Positions 36,948 through 46,394 of a stretch of 64,000 nucleotides of DNA are shown in pieces. The stretch's first letter is position 1; each line of letters begins with the position of its first letter. The position numbers and the translations under genes are program-made. Source of the DNA: Streptomyces termitum (GTDB lineage: Bacteria; Actinomycetota; Actinomycetes; Streptomycetales; Streptomycetaceae); NCBI RefSeq assembly GCF_014650175.1, contig NZ_BMUL01000013.1, forward strand, positions 124,001 through 188,000, in the 5' to 3' direction. The notes below the pieces were generated by a model. The model was not told where the DNA came from, did not search any database, and was given only the letters and a program-made list of their open reading frames with translations.

Positions 36948-39900
36948 GCGTCCCGCCCGACATCACGCAGTACTGCGTCAGCATCGTCGTGCCCGCGTAC
37001 AACGCGAGCGCGACGCTCTCCCGCGCCCTCCAGTCGGCGCTCTCCCAGACCCACCGCAACGTCGAGGTCCTCGTCGTCGACGACCACTCCGCCGACGGCA
37101 CCCTCCTCACCGCCCGCCAGTTCGCCCAGGACGACCGGGTCCGCGTCATCGAACGGCCCGAGAACAGCGGCGGCTGCGGCGCGCCCCGCAACAACGGCAT
37201 CGAGGCCGCCACCGGCGAGTACGTGATGTTCCTCGACGCCGACGACGAGCTGCCCCTCAAGGCCGTCGAGGAACTCCTCTCCTCCGCCCTCACCACCGGC
37301 TCCGACATCACCGCCGGCCGCGCCCTGCGCGTCAACCTGGGCACCGACGAGGTCACCGTCTGGCAGCCGCAGCTCTACGCCGCCGACCAGACCGTCGCCG
37401 GCCTCGGCGCCCTCCCCGAACTCTTCGACGACCCCATCGCGGCCGGCAAGCTCTACCGCCACGACTTCCTCGACGACTTCGGCATCCGCTTCCCCGAGGG
37501 CGTCTTCTTCGAGGACACCTACTTCTCCACCGTCGCCAACTTCCGGGCCCGCTCCCTCACCCTCCTCGCCACCCCCGTCTACCGGTGGATGTGGGAGCGC
37601 GAGAGCGACCAGCCGTCCATCACCAACCGCCGCCACGAGCTCCGCAGCATCCGCGACCGGATCCTCGTCCACCGGTACACCGACCACTTCCTCGCCGAGG
37701 TCGGCCGCCCCGACCTGCTCGCCCACAAGGGCGCCAAGTTCCTCACCCACGACCTGCGCCTCTACACCCCCGAGCTGCGCACCGGCGGCGAGGACTACCG
37801 CCGCGGCTTCGTCCGCGCCGTCGCCCCCTACCTGGAGGGCCTCGTCCCCCAGACGTACGAGCTGTGCGGCCCCATGGAGCGGATCCGCGCCTTCGGCCTC
37901 CTGCACGGGCGCACCGACATCGCCGTCTCGGCCGCCGACTTCACCCGCCGCCGCAGCGTCATCAGCTCCGACGTCGTCGCCCGCGACGGCCGCGTCTTCT
38001 GGTCCGGCTCGATGCTCGGCATCGCCGATGCCGAACGCTTCCTCGACGTCACCGACCTCGAACTGACCGGCACGAAGCTCGCCGACGCCCGGCTCTACAA
38101 CGAGGCGTCCCGCGTCGAGATCATCGGCGACCGGATGCACATCACCGGCGCCATCCGCAACCAGTTCGGCCGCGTCGACCCCGAGGGCAAGACCGAACTC
38201 GTCGCCGTGCTGCGCCGCCGCAGCACCAAGACCGACCACCACTTCCCCGCCACCGGCGTCGAGGTCGACGAACACTGGATCCGCTACCACGCCACCCTCG
38301 ACCTCGCCGCCACCCTCGGCAAGGCCGACCGCCCCGGCCACTGGAACTTCTTCGTCCAGCTCCGCCACGGCGGCGAACGCGCCTCCACCGCTCTCAGCAT
38401 CAGCCGCGTCGACACCCAGGACCTGCGCCACACCACCCCCGCCGGGACCTACGAGGTCTACGAGACGGTCAGCGGCAACCTCGGCCTGCGCCCGCAGACC
38501 ACCGAGAGCCGCACCCGGGTCGAACCCCGCGGCACCCCGTGGCTGTGGTGGCAGCAGACCCCGCCGGCCGAGACCGTCGCCGCCCCCGGCGGGCGGTACG
38601 GCGCCGCGGTCGTCGTCCACTGCCGCAACGACGAGTACGACCTCCCCGATTTCCTCGGCTCCCTCGCCGCCCAGGAGAACTTCCCCGGCATCGAGGTCGT
38701 CTTCGTCGACGACGGCTCCACCGACGCCACCCCCCAGCTGCTCGCCGCCTTCACCGCGTACCACCCCCACACCCGGGTGATCACGCAGTACAGCCTCGGC
38801 CTGCGCTCCTCCTTCGACCACGGCCTCCAGTACGTCACCGCGCCCTACGTCATGTTCGCGCGGGCCCGCGACATCCTCGGCGAGGCCGCCGTCGCCCGGC
38901 TGCTGGCCGCCGCCCGCCGCGTCGACACCGGCGTCGACGTCGTCGTCGGCCGCGCCGACAACTTCCCCGGCCCGGCTCGCAACGACGAGGAGCCCTGGCA
39001 GCGGTACTTCAAGGAGACCGCCGCCGTCGACCGCCTCGACGACGCCCCGTACCTGGTCTTCTCCACCGCCCTCGGCGGCAAGCTGTTCAAGACCTCCTAC
39101 GTCCGCGACCGGCGCTTCCGCTGCGGCCCCGGACCCGGCTTCGAGGACGACTGGTTCACCGTCCCCGCCCTGCTCCGCTCCCGCCGCGTCGCCGTCGCCC
39201 GCGGCGCCCGCTTCTACGAGCGCGACGAGGAACTGCGCGGCTCCCTCTTCGACCGGCCGTGGAACGACCCGGTCAAGACCCAGGAACTCGTCCGCCTCGC
39301 CGCCCACGTCCTCACCGCCGTCCAGGACCAGCCCGAGCGCACCGTCCGCCTCGCCCAGCGCTTCGTCGTCCGCTCGCTCCAGCCCTACGTGCGCAACATG
39401 CACCGGGTCATGAGCAAGCCCGAGATCGCCGCCGTCCTGCCCTGGCTGCACAACATCTACCGGGACATCCCGGCCGACCTGATCCTCCAGTACACGACCC
39501 AGCCGCTGGCCCGGCTCCAGCACCACGCCATCCTCACCGGCGACCTGGACCTCTTCGCCGACCCCCGCACCACCCCGGACTACCTGCCGACCCTCCACCT
39601 CGACGACGAGGGCGTCTACCGCCGCCTCGCCGGCGACCCGGTCGACACCACCCTGCTGCGCGTCCCCCGGATCAGCGCCGTCCTGGAGACCTTCGACTGG
39701 ACCGGCGGCGAGATCGAGTTCCAGGGCCTCCTGGTCCTCGCCGCCACCGACATCGACCGCCCCTTCACCAACCGCGTCGACCTGGTTCTCTCCGACGGCC
39801 GGCGCGAACACGCCGTCCCGATCGAGCAGGTCTACCGGCGCGACCGCTGGCGCACCCGCAAGGACCAGGACATGTACGCCGGCTGGCGGGCCCGCGTCCG

Positions 39901-41383
39901 CACCGACGCCCTGGCCGCCGCCGTCGCCAACGCCGAACTCGGCCTCGCAGTCCGCATCCACGACGAGAACGGCCGGCACCACGACACCCCGCTCTCCGCC
40001 CGCCAGATGCTCCACCGCTTCAAGGGCGTCCACACCCGCGGCAAGGAGCGCTTCGTGCTCTCCGTCGCCGACGACGAGACGCCCACGGTCCGCTGGGTCC
40101 GCGGCTTCCGCGCCCGCCGCAAGGACAAGCGCCGCCGCTTCTTCCGCGAACTGCGCGCCTCGCTGCCCGGCCGCCCCGGCTGGCGCACCCGCCTGATGTA
40201 CTGGCTGACCCACCCGGTCCTGCACCGCAAGGGCATCTGGATCATCGGCGAGCGCGAGGACACCGCCCAGGACAACAGCTACCACCTGTTCAAGTGGATC
40301 CGGCAGAACCAGCCCCGCCGCAAGGTCTACTACTCCATCAACCGCACCTCCGCCGACTGGGACAAGCTCGCCCCGCACGGCCAGGTCATCGACCGCCTCT
40401 CCTGGCGGCACCGCGCCTACCTGCTGCACGCCGAGCGGCTGATCAACGCCTACGACCTGGAGGCGTACCTCGGCTTCCCCGGCCTGCCCAAGCGCGCCTT
40501 CCTGCGCGGCTACGGCGACCTCCTGCGCTACAAGCGGGTCTTCCTCCAGCACGGCGTCGTCTACAACGACGTGGTCGCCTCCATCCACGCCCAGGCCACC
40601 AACGTCGACATGGTGCTCACCACCGGCCGCAGCGAACGCGCCTACTTCGCCGAGCACTGCGGCTACGGCTACGACCGGGTCGCCGCCACCGGCCTGCCCC
40701 GCTACGACGCCCTCGACCCGGTCCCCGGCCTGCGCCGCGTCCTCGTCATGCCCACCTGGCGGCGCGACATCGTCGCCCCCTCGTACAACAAGGCGGCGAA
40801 GCCCGAGATCCCCTTCGCGGCCTCGCAGTACTACCGCTTCTTCTCCGCCCTGCTGCGCGACGAGCGGCTCCTCACCGCCCTGGAGCGGTACGGCGTGGAG
40901 CTGGAGTTCATGCCGCACTACGAGATCCGGCCGTACCTCAAGCACTTCACGATCGACCACCCGTCGATCACCGTCTCCACCACCGGCCGGGACGTCCAGC
41001 TCGCCATGCGCGAGTGCTCCATGCTGGTCACCGACTACTCGTCCGTGTTCTTCGACGTCGCCTACATGGGCAAGCCGATCGTCTACACGAACTTCGACGA
41101 CGAGGAGTTCTACCGCAAGCACTACAAGCGCGGCTACTTCGACCTCGCCCGGGACGGCTTCGGCCCCGCCTGCGGCACCGTCGAGCGCGCCGTCGACGAG
41201 ATCATCGCCTCCATCGCCCGCGGCTTCCAGGTCGAACCCGAGTACCAGCGGCGCGCGGCCGACTTCTTCGTCCTGCGCGACACGGCGAACTGCGAGCGCG
41301 CGTACCAGGTCATCGAGACGCTGGACGCCTCGATCGTGTCCGACCCCGGCTTCGAGGCCCATCGCGGGGTGCGGATTCCATGA
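36944..41383 (+). CDS. Giant wall-polymer synthase: GT2 + GT2 + CDP-glycerol glycerophosphotransferase (TagF-like)
   Basis: This 1479-residue protein has three parts. Residues about 5-240 are a GT-A family-2 glycosyltransferase (SIVVPAYNASATL, EVLVVDDHSADG near 44, DADDE near 97). Residues about 550-800 are a second GT2 (AAVVVHCRNDEYDLPDFL, VFVDDGSTDATPQLL). Residues about 1090-1470 are a TagF/TarF-like glycerophosphotransferase (FLQHGVVYND near 1199, VTDYSSVFFDVAYMGKPIVYTN near 1361). The middle also has an all-beta segment. Such a layout could make an alternating sugar/phospho-polyol polymer on one polypeptide. The start overlaps the CDP-alcohol transferase stop. No membrane helix is obvious, so it probably works at the inner membrane face. 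Confidence 0.85.
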   Translation: MSVPPDITQYCVSIVVPAYNASATLSRALQSALSQTHRNVEVLVVDDHSADGTLLTARQFAQDDRVRVIERPENSGGCGAPRNNGIEAATGEYVMFLDADDELPLKAVEELLSSALTTGSDITAGRALRVNLGTDEVTVWQPQLYAADQTVAGLGALPELFDDPIAAGKLYRHDFLDDFGIRFPEGVFFEDTYFSTVANFRARSLTLLATPVYRWMWERESDQPSITNRRHELRSIRDRILVHRYTDHFLAEVGRPDLLAHKGAKFLTHDLRLYTPELRTGGEDYRRGFVRAVAPYLEGLVPQTYELCGPMERIRAFGLLHGRTDIAVSAADFTRRRSVISSDVVARDGRVFWSGSMLGIADAERFLDVTDLELTGTKLADARLYNEASRVEIIGDRMHITGAIRNQFGRVDPEGKTELVAVLRRRSTKTDHHFPATGVEVDEHWIRYHATLDLAATLGKADRPGHWNFFVQLRHGGERASTALSISRVDTQDLRHTTPAGTYEVYETVSGNLGLRPQTTESRTRVEPRGTPWLWWQQTPPAETVAAPGGRYGAAVVVHCRNDEYDLPDFLGSLAAQENFPGIEVVFVDDGSTDATPQLLAAFTAYHPHTRVITQYSLGLRSSFDHGLQYVTAPYVMFARARDILGEAAVARLLAAARRVDTGVDVVVGRADNFPGPARNDEEPWQRYFKETAAVDRLDDAPYLVFSTALGGKLFKTSYVRDRRFRCGPGPGFEDDWFTVPALLRSRRVAVARGARFYERDEELRGSLFDRPWNDPVKTQELVRLAAHVLTAVQDQPERTVRLAQRFVVRSLQPYVRNMHRVMSKPEIAAVLPWLHNIYRDIPADLILQYTTQPLARLQHHAILTGDLDLFADPRTTPDYLPTLHLDDEGVYRRLAGDPVDTTLLRVPRISAVLETFDWTGGEIEFQGLLVLAATDIDRPFTNRVDLVLSDGRREHAVPIEQVYRRDRWRTRKDQDMYAGWRARVRTDALAAAVANAELGLAVRIHDENGRHHDTPLSARQMLHRFKGVHTRGKERFVLSVADDETPTVRWVRGFRARRKDKRRRFFRELRASLPGRPGWRTRLMYWLTHPVLHRKGIWIIGEREDTAQDNSYHLFKWIRQNQPRRKVYYSINRTSADWDKLAPHGQVIDRLSWRHRAYLLHAERLINAYDLEAYLGFPGLPKRAFLRGYGDLLRYKRVFLQHGVVYNDVVASIHAQATNVDMVLTTGRSERAYFAEHCGYGYDRVAATGLPRYDALDPVPGLRRVLVMPTWRRDIVAPSYNKAAKPEIPFAASQYYRFFSALLRDERLLTALERYGVELEFMPHYEIRPYLKHFTIDHPSITVSTTGRDVQLAMRECSMLVTDYSSVFFDVAYMGKPIVYTNFDDEEFYRKHYKRGYFDLARDGFGPACGTVERAVDEIIASIARGFQVEPEYQRRAADFFVLRDTANCERAYQVIETLDASIVSDPGFEAHRGVRIP

Positions 41384-41414
41384 ACCGACGGGTCAGGCAC
41401 GTAGGAACGGGCGG

Positions 41415-42179
41415 ATGAGAAGAATCTTCATCGCGGGCGGGTCGGGAGCCTGCACGCGGCAGACCAGCATGGCACCGATGGCCGGCTGGGGGCAGGTGCT
41501 GCACCTGTACACCCAGGGCGTCGAGGTCGTCAACGCCGCGCGCGCGGGCGCCAGTTCACGCAGCTTCTACGAACGCGGCCGACTGGCCTGGATCCTGGAG
41601 AACATCGCCCCCGGCGACCTGCTGCTGATCTCCTTCGGCCACAACGACATGCGCGCCGAGGACGGCCGGTTCACCGCCCCGTTCAGCGACTTCCAGTACT
41701 ACATGCGCAAGTACACCGACGGCGCGCGCGCCCGGGGCGCCCACCCCGTCCTCGTGCCCGGCGTGGAGCGGCGCGTCTTCGACGCGCACGAGAACATGCG
41801 GCGCAGCCTCGGCGTCTACCCCCAGGCCATCCGCGAACTCTCCCGCACCATCTCGGTCCCCCTCATCGACCTGCACGACTTCACCAGCGGCTGGTGGGAG
41901 CAGCTCGGCGCCGAGGAGAGCAAGAAGGTCTTCCTCTACCTCCGGCCCGGCGAGAACCCCAACTATCCCGAGGGCGTCGAGGACAACAGCCACCTGCGGC
42001 CGCACGGTGCCCTGGAGTGCGCCCGCTTCGTGGCCCGCGGCATGTACGCCCAGGGCCTGCTGCTGCCCGAGTACTTCCGGAACCTGGAGGCGCCCGCGCC
42101 CGAGCAGGAGGTCACCTGGCTCCCGGACGACGTCTTCGAGCACCTGACCAAGTCCCGCGTGAGCGAGGTGGCGGAATGA
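41415..42179 (+). CDS. SGNH/GDSL hydrolase, rhamnogalacturonan-acetylesterase type
   Basis: The 254-residue protein shows the four SGNH blocks: serine in IFIAGGSGACT, glycine in NAARAGASSRSF, asparagine in ISFGHNDMR and the Asp-His pair in DNSHLRPHGA. This matches rhamnogalacturonan acetylesterases, so the likely reaction is removal of O-acetyl groups from a polysaccharide. There is no signal peptide, so it may act on cytoplasmic intermediates or leave by another route. Block I has GGSG instead of the usual GDS. The gene lies 31 nt after the polymerase and its stop overlaps the next ATG. Confidence 0.8.
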   Translation: MRRIFIAGGSGACTRQTSMAPMAGWGQVLHLYTQGVEVVNAARAGASSRSFYERGRLAWILENIAPGDLLLISFGHNDMRAEDGRFTAPFSDFQYYMRKYTDGARARGAHPVLVPGVERRVFDAHENMRRSLGVYPQAIRELSRTISVPLIDLHDFTSGWWEQLGAEESKKVFLYLRPGENPNYPEGVEDNSHLRPHGALECARFVARGMYAQGLLLPEYFRNLEAPAPEQEVTWLPDDVFEHLTKSRVSEVAE

Positions 42180-42904
42180 ACGACTGGTACCCGCTGACCC
42201 GGGCCTCGGTGACCCACCCGGAGAGCCCGCGCCACGGCGGCCGCCTGGAGCTGTTCAGCGACGCCGACCCGGCGCTGCCGCTGGCCCCCGGCCGCCGCTT
42301 CCAGCTGATGCTCTCCATCACCCCGCAGGACGCCCCGTACCGCGTGTACGGCTACCTCCTCCCCGACCTCTTCGAGGGCGTCCTCGGCGTCGTCCGCCAC
42401 CAGGGCCTCGGCAAGATGGCCAGCGGCCGGTACGCCACCTACGCCTCCGGCGCCGAACCGCGCGCCGTCACCATGACGGTGAAGGTCGCGGACGACGCGC
42501 CCGAGGGCTCGTACTTCCTGCCCCGGATCGTGGTCGGCGTCAAGCGCACCGAGGAGGAGCGGCTCGTCGCCTCGATGGCCAACTCCCACCTCGGCTTCCG
42601 GGTCCGCTGGCACTGGCTGGCCGGCCACGTGATGATGCTCGAACCCGGCGGCCGCTTCACCGTCCCCGCCGACTACCGCCCGGTCGAGGGGCTGCGCTTC
42701 ACCGGCAGCACCTTCCCCTCCCGCGGCACCCTCTTCCACGTGCCCGGCGGCGGCCTCACCTACCAGGCCGACCCCGAGTTCCGCGGCTACGACTCCTTCG
42801 CCTGCGAGTTCGAGGACGCCGAGGGCCACCGGGTCCGCCAGGAGATCACCGTCCACGTCGGCGGACTGGGGGACTCCCCGGGAGCCCTGCCGGCGGATGG
42901 CTAG
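42176..42904 (+). CDS. Unknown protein with Ig/cadherin-like C-terminus, wall-polymer operon
   Basis: The 242-residue protein has no signal peptide. The first half is strand-rich (RLELFSDADPALPLAPGRRFQLMLSITPQ, then APEGSYFLPRIVVGVKRTEEER). The second half, GGGLTYQADPEFRGYDSFACEFEDAEGHRVRQEITVHV, resembles Ig-like or cadherin-like repeats in surface proteins. I do not recognise a family. ATGA overlap with the esterase gene and an 8-nt overlap with the glycosidase gene show it is translated as part of this operon. Confidence 0.65.
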   Translation: MNDWYPLTRASVTHPESPRHGGRLELFSDADPALPLAPGRRFQLMLSITPQDAPYRVYGYLLPDLFEGVLGVVRHQGLGKMASGRYATYASGAEPRAVTMTVKVADDAPEGSYFLPRIVVGVKRTEEERLVASMANSHLGFRVRWHWLAGHVMMLEPGGRFTVPADYRPVEGLRFTGSTFPSRGTLFHVPGGGLTYQADPEFRGYDSFACEFEDAEGHRVRQEITVHVGGLGDSPGALPADG

Positions 42905-44177
42905 CCGGCCGGGCCGCCGCCGGGCCGTCGCCCTCGCGGCCGTCCTCGCCCTGTCGGCGGGGACCGGGGCCTGCACCCGGGCGGCGGAGCCCGGCATCGC
43001 CGCCACGCCCTCCGGCCCCGTCACCGAGCGGCGGCTCGCCCCCGGCGTCGGCTACCAGGAGTCCGTCCACCGGGGGCCGGCCGGACCGGTCCGGATCGCC
43101 GTGCTGCGGATCGCCCCGGACGCGCGGGCCCGGATCACCGGCGCGCACGGCGCGAACATGGCCGTCACCCAGACCGTGCGCCAGGCCGCCCGCCGGGCCG
43201 GGGCGCTCGCCGCCGTGAACGCCTCCTACTTCGACATCAAGGGCGGCAAGGCGTTCAGCGGCTATCCCGGCGACCCCGTCGGCCTGTACGTCGAGGACGG
43301 CCGGGTCCTCAGCGAGGCCCGCGACGACGGCGCGGCGCTCCTCCTCGGCCGCCGCGACGGCCGGCTGTGGGCCCGGATCACCCAGGTCGCCACGCCCGGC
43401 CGGGTCACCGCCGCCGACGGCACCGAGCGGCGGCTGGACGGCGTCGACCGGGTCGCCGGCCGGCTCCGGCCCTGCCGGGGCACCGACCGGGACCGGCTGG
43501 AGGCCGAGGGCCGCAGCTGGCGCGAGGACCCGCGCACCGGCCTGTGCGCCGACCCCGACGAGATCGTCGAGTTCACCCCCTCCTGGGGCGTGGACACCCC
43601 GCAGGGCCGCCGCGGCAGCGTCGAGGCGCTGCTGGACGCCGACGGCACGGTGCGCCGGCTGCGCTCCCCGGCCGGCGGCCCGGTGCCGAAGGACGGCCGG
43701 ACCCTGTACGGGACGGGCGAGGGCGCCGACTGGCTGCGCGAGCACGCCGGACCCGGCACCGTGCCGTCCCTCGCGATGCCGCTGACCGACCTCTCCGGCA
43801 CGGACCTCACGGCCGGCGTGGAGACGGCGGTGGGCGGCGGCCGGCGGCTGCTCGACGGCGGCCGGGTCGCGCTCGGCCCGCGCGACCTGGCGGCGACCGA
43901 CCGCCCGCCGCGCACCCTGGCCGGGGTCACCGCCGACGGCTCGGTCCTGCTGGTCACCGTGGACGGGCGCGACCCGGGCGCGAGCGAGGGCGCCACCCTC
44001 TCCGAGGCGGCCGGGCTGCTGCGCTCCCTCGGCGCCGTCGACGGCATCAACCTCGACGGCGGCGGCTCCACGACGATGGTCGTGGACGGCGAGCTGCGCA
44101 ACCGCCCCCGGGAGGCGGTGGGCGACCCGGTGGGCGAGCGCAGGGTGGCCACGGTCCTCGCGGTCCTGCCCGGCTGA
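42897..44177 (+). CDS. Phosphodiester glycosidase family (NAGPA-domain) exported protein
   Basis: The 426-residue product has a basic N-terminus and a hydrophobic signal (AVALAAVLALSAGTGAC) with a cysteine that is not in a canonical lipobox. The NAGPA domain is recognised by ALAAVNASYFD near the start and GAVDGINLDGGGSTTMVVDGEL near the end. Relatives split sugar-phosphodiester links, as in removal of GlcNAc from GlcNAc-phosphate diesters. In a phosphodiester-polymer operon it could trim or recycle the wall polymer. The gene overlaps the preceding one by 8 nt and ends the operon at a strong terminator. Confidence 0.8.
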   Translation: MASRPGRRRAVALAAVLALSAGTGACTRAAEPGIAATPSGPVTERRLAPGVGYQESVHRGPAGPVRIAVLRIAPDARARITGAHGANMAVTQTVRQAARRAGALAAVNASYFDIKGGKAFSGYPGDPVGLYVEDGRVLSEARDDGAALLLGRRDGRLWARITQVATPGRVTAADGTERRLDGVDRVAGRLRPCRGTDRDRLEAEGRSWREDPRTGLCADPDEIVEFTPSWGVDTPQGRRGSVEALLDADGTVRRLRSPAGGPVPKDGRTLYGTGEGADWLREHAGPGTVPSLAMPLTDLSGTDLTAGVETAVGGGRRLLDGGRVALGPRDLAATDRPPRTLAGVTADGSVLLVTVDGRDPGASEGATLSEAAGLLRSLGAVDGINLDGGGSTTMVVDGELRNRPREAVGDPVGERRVATVLAVLPG

Positions 44178-44198
44178 GGGACATCGCGCCAGGACGCG

Positions 44199-44234
44199 GG
44201 AAGGGGCCGGTGGCAGTCGCCACCGGCCCCTTCC
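44199..44234. terminator. Bidirectional terminator between the wall-polymer operon and fad genes
   Basis: A perfect 16-bp stem (GGAAGGGGCCGGTGGC and its complement) with loop AGTC lies between converging genes. Confidence 0.92.
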
Positions 44235-44255
44235 GCCGTTACGGGTCCCCGGGTG

Positions 44256-46394
44256 TTACGCCGGGACGCTCGCCACGCCCTGCGCGAGGAACCGCTTGCC
44301 GTTGACGCGCTCGGAGACGCCCTCACGATCCAGGTACGGGGTGATGCCGCCCAGGTGGAAGGGCCAGCCCGCACCGGTGATCAGGCAGAGGTCGATGTCC
44401 TGCGCCTCGGCGACGACACCCTCCTCCAGCATGAGGCCGATCTCCTGCGCCACCGCGTCCAGGACGCGGTCGCGGACCTGCTGCTCGGTGAGGACGGTGT
44501 CGCCCTGCTTGAGCAGCGCGGCGACCTCGGGGTCGAGCTCCGGCTTGAAGCCGTTCTCCGGCTTGTAGACGTAGAAGCCGCGCTTGCCGGCCTCGACGAC
44601 CGCCTTCAGGTTGGGGGAGACCGTGAAGCGCTCCGGGAAGGCCCGGTTGAGGGTCTCGGAGACGTGCAGGCCGATCGCCGGGCCGACGAGCTCCAAGAGC
44701 ACCAGCGGGGACATCGGCAGGCCGAGCGGCTCCACCGCCTTCTCCGCGGTCTCGACGGAGGTGCCCTCGTCGATGACGTTCTGGATCTCGCCCATGAAGC
44801 GGGTGAGGATGCGGTTCACGACGAACGCCGGGGCGTCCTTGGTGAGGACCGCGGTCTTCTTCAGCTTCCGGGCGACGCCGAAGGCGGTGGCCAGGGAGGC
44901 GTCGTCGGTCTGCTCGCCGCGGACGATCTCCAGGAGCGGGAGGATCGCGACCGGGTTGAAGAAGTGGAAGCCGACCACGCGCTCCGGGTGCCGGAGCTTC
45001 GACGCCATCTCGGAGACCGACAGCGAGGAGGTGTTGGTGGCGAGGATCGCGTGCGCCGGGGCGACCGCCTCGACCTCCGCGAACACCTTCTGCTTGACGG
45101 ACATCTCCTCGAACACGGCCTCGATGATGAAGTCCGCGTCCGCGAAGCCCTCGGCCTTGTCGAGGACACCGGAGACCAGGCCCTTGAGGCGGTTGGCCTT
45201 GTCCTGGTTGATACGGCCCTTGCCGAGCAGCTTCTCGATCTCGCCGTGGACGTAGCCGACGCCCTTGTCCACGCGCTCCTGGTCGATGTCGGTCAGGACG
45301 ACCGGCACCTCCAGGCGGCGCAGGAACAGCAGCGCGAGCTGGGAGGCCATCAGACCGGCGCCGACGACGCCGACCTTGGTGACCGGGCGCGCCAGCGACT
45401 TGTCCGGGGCGCCGGCGGGGCGCTTGGCGCGCTTCTGCACCAGGTTGAAGGAGTAGATGCCGGAGCGCAGCTCGCCGCCCATGATCAGGTCGGCGAGGGC
45501 CTGGTCCTCGGCGTCGAAGCCCTTCTGGAGGTCGCCGTCCTTGGCGGCCTCGATGATCTCCAGGGCGCGGTAGGCGGCCGGGGCGGCGCCGTGCACCTTG
45601 GAGTCGGCGATCGCGCGGCCCTTGGCGACGGCGGCGTCCCAGCCCTCGCCCCGGTCGATCTCCGGGCGCTCGACGGCGACGGAGCCGTTGAGCACGCCGG
45701 CGGTCCAGACGAGGGACCGCTCCAGGAAGTCGGCGCCCTCGAAGATCGCGTCGGCGATGCCGAGCTCGAAGACCTGCTTGCCCTTGAGCTGGCGGTTCTG
45801 GTTCAGCGAGTTCTCGATGATGACCTGGACGGCCTTCTCGGCGCCGATCAGGTTCGGCAGGAGCGCGCAGCCGCCCCAGCCGGGCACCAGGCCGAGGAAG
45901 ACCTCGGGGAGCGAGAAGGCCGGGAGGGCCTTCGACACGGTGCGGTAGGTGCAGTGCAGGCCGACCTCGACGCCGCCGCCCATGGCCGCGCCGTTGTAGT
46001 AGGCGAAGGTCGGCACGGCGAGCGCGGAGAGGCGCTTGAAGACGTCGTGGCCGCCCTTGCCGATGGCGAGGGCCTCGTCGTGGTTGCGGAGCAGCTCGAC
46101 GCCCTTGAGGTCGGCGCCGACGGCGAAGATGAACGGCTTGCCGGTGATGCCGGCGGCGACGATCTCACCGCGGGCGGCCTCGGCCTCGACCTGGTCGATC
46201 GCGGCGTTCAGGTTGGCCAGCGACGCGGGGCCGAAGGTGGTCGGCTTGGTGTGGTCGAAGCCGTTGTCCAGCGTGATCAGCGCGAACCGGCCCGCGCCGG
46301 CGGGCAGCTCGAAGTGCCGTACGTGGGCGCTGGTGACGACCTCGTCGGGGAAGAGCTCGGCGGCGCCCTTCAGAAGCTCGGCGGTGGTGCTCAC
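44256..46394 (-). CDS. fadB: Fatty-acid beta-oxidation multifunctional protein (enoyl-CoA hydratase / 3-hydroxyacyl-CoA dehydrogenase)
   Basis: The 712-residue protein has an N-terminal crotonase domain (oxyanion-hole region YYNGAAMGGGVEVGLHC and PEVFLGLVPGWGG). This is followed by an NAD-binding 3-hydroxyacyl-CoA dehydrogenase (VGVVGAGLMASQLALL, FHFFNPVAILPLLEIV, APAFVVNRIL). It hydrates enoyl-CoA and oxidises the product, and the neighbouring thiolase completes each cycle. The GTG at 46394 overlaps the thiolase stop by 4 nt. From memory it corresponds to SCO6026. Confidence 0.93.
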   Translation of the reverse strand: MSTTAELLKGAAELFPDEVVTSAHVRHFELPAGAGRFALITLDNGFDHTKPTTFGPASLANLNAAIDQVEAEAARGEIVAAGITGKPFIFAVGADLKGVELLRNHDEALAIGKGGHDVFKRLSALAVPTFAYYNGAAMGGGVEVGLHCTYRTVSKALPAFSLPEVFLGLVPGWGGCALLPNLIGAEKAVQVIIENSLNQNRQLKGKQVFELGIADAIFEGADFLERSLVWTAGVLNGSVAVERPEIDRGEGWDAAVAKGRAIADSKVHGAAPAAYRALEIIEAAKDGDLQKGFDAEDQALADLIMGGELRSGIYSFNLVQKRAKRPAGAPDKSLARPVTKVGVVGAGLMASQLALLFLRRLEVPVVLTDIDQERVDKGVGYVHGEIEKLLGKGRINQDKANRLKGLVSGVLDKAEGFADADFIIEAVFEEMSVKQKVFAEVEAVAPAHAILATNTSSLSVSEMASKLRHPERVVGFHFFNPVAILPLLEIVRGEQTDDASLATAFGVARKLKKTAVLTKDAPAFVVNRILTRFMGEIQNVIDEGTSVETAEKAVEPLGLPMSPLVLLELVGPAIGLHVSETLNRAFPERFTVSPNLKAVVEAGKRGFYVYKPENGFKPELDPEVAALLKQGDTVLTEQQVRDRVLDAVAQEIGLMLEEGVVAEAQDIDLCLITGAGWPFHLGGITPYLDREGVSERVNGKRFLAQGVASVPA

